A DNA stretch of 43,150 nt from Spirochaetota bacterium (GTDB taxonomy: Bacteria; Spirochaetota; Spirochaetia; Treponematales; Rectinemataceae). The DNA lies in NCBI GenBank assembly GCA_029778945.1, contig JAKPBN010000128.1:1-43150 (forward strand), given 5' to 3'. How positions within the stretch are numbered: position 1 is the first letter of the stretch; each line of letters opens with the position of its first letter. Below the pieces are notes generated by a model. The model searched no databases. It had not been told where the DNA came from and saw nothing but the letters and a program-made list of their open reading frames with translations. Below are positions 39,829 to 43,150 of this stretch, piece by piece. Made by a program: the position numbers and the translations under genes.

Positions 39829-39841
39829 GCTGGCTCCTTGG

Positions 39842-39882
39842 GATAAACTAAACAAGGGAGCCGCCCTGAGAGGACGGCTCCC
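39842..39882 (-). terminator. Intrinsic terminator after topA
   Basis: Minus strand: GGGAGCCG with CGGCTCCC forms an eight-base-pair stem, extended inside by mismatched GC pairs, followed by TTGTTTAGTTT. It separates topA from the downstream membrane protein gene, whose ribosome binding site lies directly after it. Confidence 0.75.
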
Positions 39883-39900
39883 TGCTTTCTAGCCGACTGG

Positions 39901-42834
39901 CTATTTGGTCTTCTTGATAAGCTTGGCCTTGGGCTTGGCCGCAGCCTTTTCCGGTACGGCCTTGGGCTTTGCCTTGGATGCCGCGGCCTTGGGTTTGGCC
40001 GCCGCCGCCTTGGGCTTAGTCGCCACCGCCTTGGCCTTGGTTGTCGTGGCCTTGACTGCCGTGGCCTTGGCGGGTGCGGCTTTCTTGGCCGGAGCCTTCT
40101 TGGCCGCGGCCGCCGGGGCTTTCCCGACCGTGGCCTTCTTGGGCTTAGCCGGAGTTTTTTTTGCCGAGGCGGCTTTGCCCGACTTGGAGGCGCCCTCCTT
40201 GGGGGCAAGGCCTTCGGAGACCCAGACCCCATCCCGGTAGACCGCCCTCCAGCCCGATGGCTTGCCCTCGAGCTCGGACTGGACAAAATGCTCGGCGGTC
40301 TTGCGGCTATAGCGTATGACCGTTGGCCTGCCCTCGGGATCGGCCGCGGGGGCGTCGAGGAGGAAATGGTACTTGGAGGCGATCTCCGCCCGGTGGGGCA
40401 CCAACTCCCGGACAAGGGGGGCCCGGGTCTCCCGGTTCTTGGGGAACATGGAGGCCGCGAGGAAGAGGCCGGCGGCGCCGTCCCTGAGGAGGTAATAGTC
40501 GTCCACCTTCTCGCAGCGGAGCTCCGGGAGGGCCACGGGGTCGCTCTTGGGCGGGGCGGCCTGGCCGTTCCGGAGGAGCTTGCGGGTGTTCTTGCAGTCC
40601 GGGTTGGTGCAGCCAAAGTACTTGCCAAAGCGGCCGGACTTGAGCTGCATCTCGTGGCCGCATTTGTCGCACTCGAGGACAGGACCCTCGTAGCCCTTGA
40701 GCTTGTACTCGCCCTCCTCGATCTCGTAGCCCGGGCAGTTGGGGCTGTTGCCGCAGACATGGAGCTTGCGGGTGGAGTCGATGAGGTAGGAGTCCATGGC
40801 GGTCCCGCACTTGGGGCAGCGGCGGCGGGAGCGGAGCTGCCGGCCCTCGGCCTCGTCGTCGTCCTCGGCTATCTCGTCCCCGGGCACGAGGTTTAGGGTC
40901 TTGGTGCAGCGCTCCTTGGGGGGGAGGGCATAGCCCGAGCAGCCCAGGAATACCCCGGTGGAGGCGGTGCGGATCTGCAGGGGGCGGGAGCAGGTGGGGC
41001 AGGGCAGGGCGATGTCCACAGGGTCGTTGGGCCTCATGCCCTTCTTCTCGTCCTCGGCCTTGCAGAGCTTCTTGGAGAAGTCCTTGTAGAATTCGTCCAG
41101 GACGGCGGTCCAGGCCTTCTTGGCCTCGGCCACCTCGTCCAGGGACTCCTCCATGGAGGCGGTAAAGCCGTAGTCCATCAGGTCCTGGAAGGACTCCATG
41201 AGGCGGTCGGTCACGATGCCGCCCATCTTCTCCGCGTAGAGCCTGCGCTTCTCCAGGCGGACATAGCCCCGGTCCTGGATCGTGGAGATGATGGCCGCGT
41301 AGGTCGAGGGCCGGCCTATGCCTCGCTTTTCCAGCTCCTTGACGAGGCTCGCCTCGGTGTAGCGGGCGGGGGGGCTCGTGAAGTGCTGGCTGGGCCTGAG
41401 TTTCTGGAGGGCCAGGATCTCGCCGACCTTGACCTCGGGGAGGACCCCCTCATCCTCGCCCTCCTTGGCGCCGCCGCTTTGCGGCGGGAGGACCCTAGTC
41501 CAGCCGTCAAAGAGGATGACCCGGCCCCGGGCCCTGAGGCCGTAGCTGCCGGCCTCCACCTCGATGCGGGTCGAGGTGTAGCGGGCGGCCTGCATCTGGC
41601 AGGCGACAAACTGCTGCCAGATGAGGGCGTAGAGGCGCTCGGCGTCCCGCTCCACATCCCCGAGGCCCGAGGCGGTGGTGGCCACATTGGTGGGCCTGAT
41701 GGCCTCGTGGGCCTCCTGGGCCCCTTCCTTGCTCGCATAGACGTTGGGCGACTCAGGTAGGTAGTCGGGGCCGAAATTCTCCCCGATATAGGCCCGGACG
41801 GCCTGGATGGCGTCCTCGGCGAGGTGGGTGGAGTCGGTCCGCATGTAGGTGATAAAGCCCGCCTCATAGAGGCGCTGGGCCATGGCCATGGTCTTCTTGA
41901 CCCCAAAGCCCAGGCGGGTCGAGGCGGCCTGCTGGAGGGTCGAGGTTATGAAGGGGGTCGGGGGATTGGAGCGGGTGGGCTTGTCCTCCCTCTGGACGAC
42001 CTTGAACTGGGCCTTGCCGAGGGCCTTGACCGCGGCCTCGGCCTGGGCGGCGCTCACGGGGCGGAAGGCCTCTTCTCCATCCTTCCTGACCTCGAGGACG
42101 AGGGCCTGGCCGCCCTTGGTCTTCGTGTCCGCATGGAGCTCCCAGTACTCGTCGGGCTCAAAGGCGTGGATCTCCCGCTCGCGCTCGACCACGAGGCGGA
42201 CGGCGACGGACTGGACCCTGCCGGCCGAGAGGCCCCGGGCCACCTTCTTCCAGAGGAGGGGGGAGATCATGAAGCCCACGACCCGGTCGAGGAAGCGCCG
42301 GGCCTGCTGGGCCTTGACCCGGTCCATGTCGATGCTGCCCGGCTCGGCGAAGGCGGCCTTGATGGCCTTCTGGGTGATCTCGTTGAACACGACCCGGCGG
42401 AATTTGGACTCCTCGCCGCCTATGACCTCGGCGAGGTGCCAGGCTATGGCCTCCCCCTCGCGGTCCAAGTCCGTCGCCAGGTAGACGACATCGGCGCTCT
42501 TGGCGAGCCTGCGCAGCTCCTCGGCCACCTTCTCCTTGCCCGGGAGGATCTCGTAGCGGGCCTTCCAGCCATGCTCGGGATCGACCCCCATGCGAGTGAT
42601 GAGCTGGGACTTGGCCCGGGCCTCCCGATAGGCTTCCTTCTCCGCCGGGGACATCTTGCGGGTGAGGGCGGCCTGGGCGCTCCGGGCCTTGGGATCCTGG
42701 AGTTTTTCCCCGCCCCCCGAGGGCAGGTCGCGGATGTGGCCGATGGAGGACTTTACGACAAAGTCCTTGCCTAGGTACTTGTTTATGGTCTTGGCCTTGG
42801 CCGGAGACTCGACGATAACCAGGGATTTTCCCAT
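39901..42834 (-). CDS. topA: DNA topoisomerase I (type IA)
   Basis: From the ATG at 42834 (GAGG five bases upstream) the protein has 977 residues. Seen: TOPRIM start [14 protein letters not shown], the acidic TOPRIM motif [16 protein letters not shown], the active-site Tyr in [13 protein letters not shown] and FFAR-like [20 protein letters not shown]. Three Cys4 zinc fingers follow ([26 protein letters not shown]). A further domain ([19 protein letters not shown]) comes next, and a Lys/Ala/Pro-rich tail of about 75 residues with repeated AAAKPKA-type units. It relaxes negative supercoils; the tail would add nonspecific DNA or RNA polymerase contact. The open frame upstream of 42834 is out of family and not coding. 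Confidence 0.97.
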   Translation of the reverse strand: MGKSLVIVESPAKAKTINKYLGKDFVVKSSIGHIRDLPSGGGEKLQDPKARSAQAALTRKMSPAEKEAYREARAKSQLITRMGVDPEHGWKARYEILPGKEKVAEELRRLAKSADVVYLATDLDREGEAIAWHLAEVIGGEESKFRRVVFNEITQKAIKAAFAEPGSIDMDRVKAQQARRFLDRVVGFMISPLLWKKVARGLSAGRVQSVAVRLVVEREREIHAFEPDEYWELHADTKTKGGQALVLEVRKDGEEAFRPVSAAQAEAAVKALGKAQFKVVQREDKPTRSNPPTPFITSTLQQAASTRLGFGVKKTMAMAQRLYEAGFITYMRTDSTHLAEDAIQAVRAYIGENFGPDYLPESPNVYASKEGAQEAHEAIRPTNVATTASGLGDVERDAERLYALIWQQFVACQMQAARYTSTRIEVEAGSYGLRARGRVILFDGWTRVLPPQSGGAKEGEDEGVLPEVKVGEILALQKLRPSQHFTSPPARYTEASLVKELEKRGIGRPSTYAAIISTIQDRGYVRLEKRRLYAEKMGGIVTDRLMESFQDLMDYGFTASMEESLDEVAEAKKAWTAVLDEFYKDFSKKLCKAEDEKKGMRPNDPVDIALPCPTCSRPLQIRTASTGVFLGCSGYALPPKERCTKTLNLVPGDEIAEDDDEAEGRQLRSRRRCPKCGTAMDSYLIDSTRKLHVCGNSPNCPGYEIEEGEYKLKGYEGPVLECDKCGHEMQLKSGRFGKYFGCTNPDCKNTRKLLRNGQAAPPKSDPVALPELRCEKVDDYYLLRDGAAGLFLAASMFPKNRETRAPLVRELVPHRAEIASKYHFLLDAPAADPEGRPTVIRYSRKTAEHFVQSELEGKPSGWRAVYRDGVWVSEGLAPKEGASKSGKAASAKKTPAKPKKATVGKAPAAAAKKAPAKKAAPAKATAVKATTTKAKAVATKPKAAAAKPKAAASKAKPKAVPEKAAAKPKAKLIKKTK

Positions 42835-42895
42835 TGCTTCCTCATGAATAGTTCGGGGCCCGGGCGCCCTAGGGCGCGGGACACAGGCAGGGGAG

Positions 42896-42924
42896 AGGCT
42901 ATTCCTGACGGGGCCCTCTGTCAA
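42896..42924 (-). promoter_or_regulatory. Candidate topA promoter
   Basis: Minus strand: perfect TTGACA (42919-42924), 17-base spacer, TAGCCT (42896-42901). This would leave a leader of about 55 bases holding GC-rich palindromes (GGGCGCCCTAGGGCGC region, 42860-42880). Confidence 0.55.
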
Positions 42925-43015
42925 GATCGGGCGGCGAGGGTATTTCCGTCGCCCTCCCATGCGGCTACAATCCCTCCAGGGGCCGCGCATAGCCAGGCCC
43001 GCGAGGAGGCACACA

Positions 43016-43150
43016 ATGGAAGCTGTACGCTGGGGCATTCTCTCCGTTTCCGGCCACTATACCCTCAGGATCCACCACCCCCTTTCCCGCCTGGAGGAGG
43101 CAAAGATACTGGCCATAGCCAGCCGGAGCAAGGAGAAGGCCGCCGCCGCG
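43016..43150 (+). CDS. Gfo/Idh/MocA family oxidoreductase, N-terminus (runs off the window)
   Basis: The first 45 codons are visible. [20 protein letters not shown] and [16 protein letters not shown] have the layout of the N-terminal Rossmann strand and the AIASR-type second strand of Gfo/Idh/MocA dehydrogenases. The glycine-rich turn here is weaker than the usual G-x-G-x-x-G/A (GILSVSG). Members oxidise or reduce sugars and related compounds with NAD(P). GAGGAGG five bases before the ATG fixes the start; a TACAAT at 42966-42971 is a possible minus-10. It is divergent from topA. Confidence 0.75.
   Translation, partial: MEAVRWGILSVSGHYTLRIHHPLSRLEEAKILAIASRSKEKAAAA

Noticed and set aside
42835-43038. 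N-terminal extension of topoisomerase I
   Set aside because: It crosses the candidate promoter; the family begins at [13 protein letters not shown].
1-43150. tRNA or rRNA genes
   Set aside because: No T-arm-like motifs with matching acceptor stems and no rRNA-like stretches were seen by eye; a covariance search would be needed to exclude them fully.

Overview
The window is gene-dense, GC-rich bacterial chromosome. The best pointer to the source is the UPF0164 (treponemal FadL-like) outer-membrane protein at 8.8 kb, next to a very large SpoIIE-type phosphatase and several large secreted TPR proteins. This suggests a high-GC spirochaete of the Treponema/Spirochaeta type. That assignment is inference: no rRNA or tRNA gene is visible. 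Starts were chosen from Shine-Dalgarno (SD) spacing and family length, so several differ from the longest open frame.

Layout. 0-8.7 kb: end of a metallophosphoesterase, then a convergent two-gene operon of a secreted TPR protein and a membrane SpoIIE phosphatase with an extracytoplasmic sialidase-like propeller. 8.8-11.0 kb: UPF0164 protein, YggT and YhbY, closed by a terminator. 11.1-11.5 kb: a 414-bp non-coding element with perfect 15-bp terminal inverted repeats. 11.6-14.4 kb: a TetR regulator driving an MFS transporter fused to HEAT repeats. 14.5-17.5 kb: a degenerate TIM-barrel protein, MazG, a membrane-bound LuxR-type regulator and its unknown partner. 17.8-19.1 kb: an insertion sequence. 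19.2-22.8 kb: a four-gene operon (ABC ATPase, two permeases, PAS/zinc protein) preceded by a promoter, a ykkC/guanidine-I-like riboswitch and a terminator. 22.9-26.6 kb: a CorA-like channel with an altered signature, divergent from a cyclic-nucleotide-binding protein, an alpha/beta hydrolase without a normal start codon and an MFS transporter. 26.6-29.7 kb: a secreted transglutaminase-like/TPR protein.

29.8-31.5 kb is regulatory and repetitive: a divergent ArsR/nitroreductase pair around a palindromic operator, a 150-bp MITE carrying the same ends as the insertion sequence, an array of four hairpin repeats, and a small RNA (6S-like) with its own promoter and terminator. 31.5-36.5 kb: M48 protease, OFA-type MFS transporter, a gene remnant, an N-terminal glutamine amidohydrolase of the NTAQ1 family (a eukaryote-type N-degron enzyme), an Old Yellow Enzyme-type oxidoreductase and a NUDIX hydrolase. 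36.6-39.0 kb: a tight DUF350-led three-gene operon. 39.1-43.15 kb: an uncharacterised CxxC membrane protein, DNA topoisomerase I, and the start of a Gfo/Idh/MocA oxidoreductase.

Functionally the window mixes housekeeping (topA, yhbY, mazG), envelope sensing and secretion (SpoIIE/TPR, UPF0164, transglutaminase-like protein, M48), and export or detoxification under local regulators. The most rewarding leads are the riboswitch-controlled ABC operon, the bacterial NTAQ1 homologue, the small RNA at 31.3 kb and the two families of small mobile or palindromic elements.
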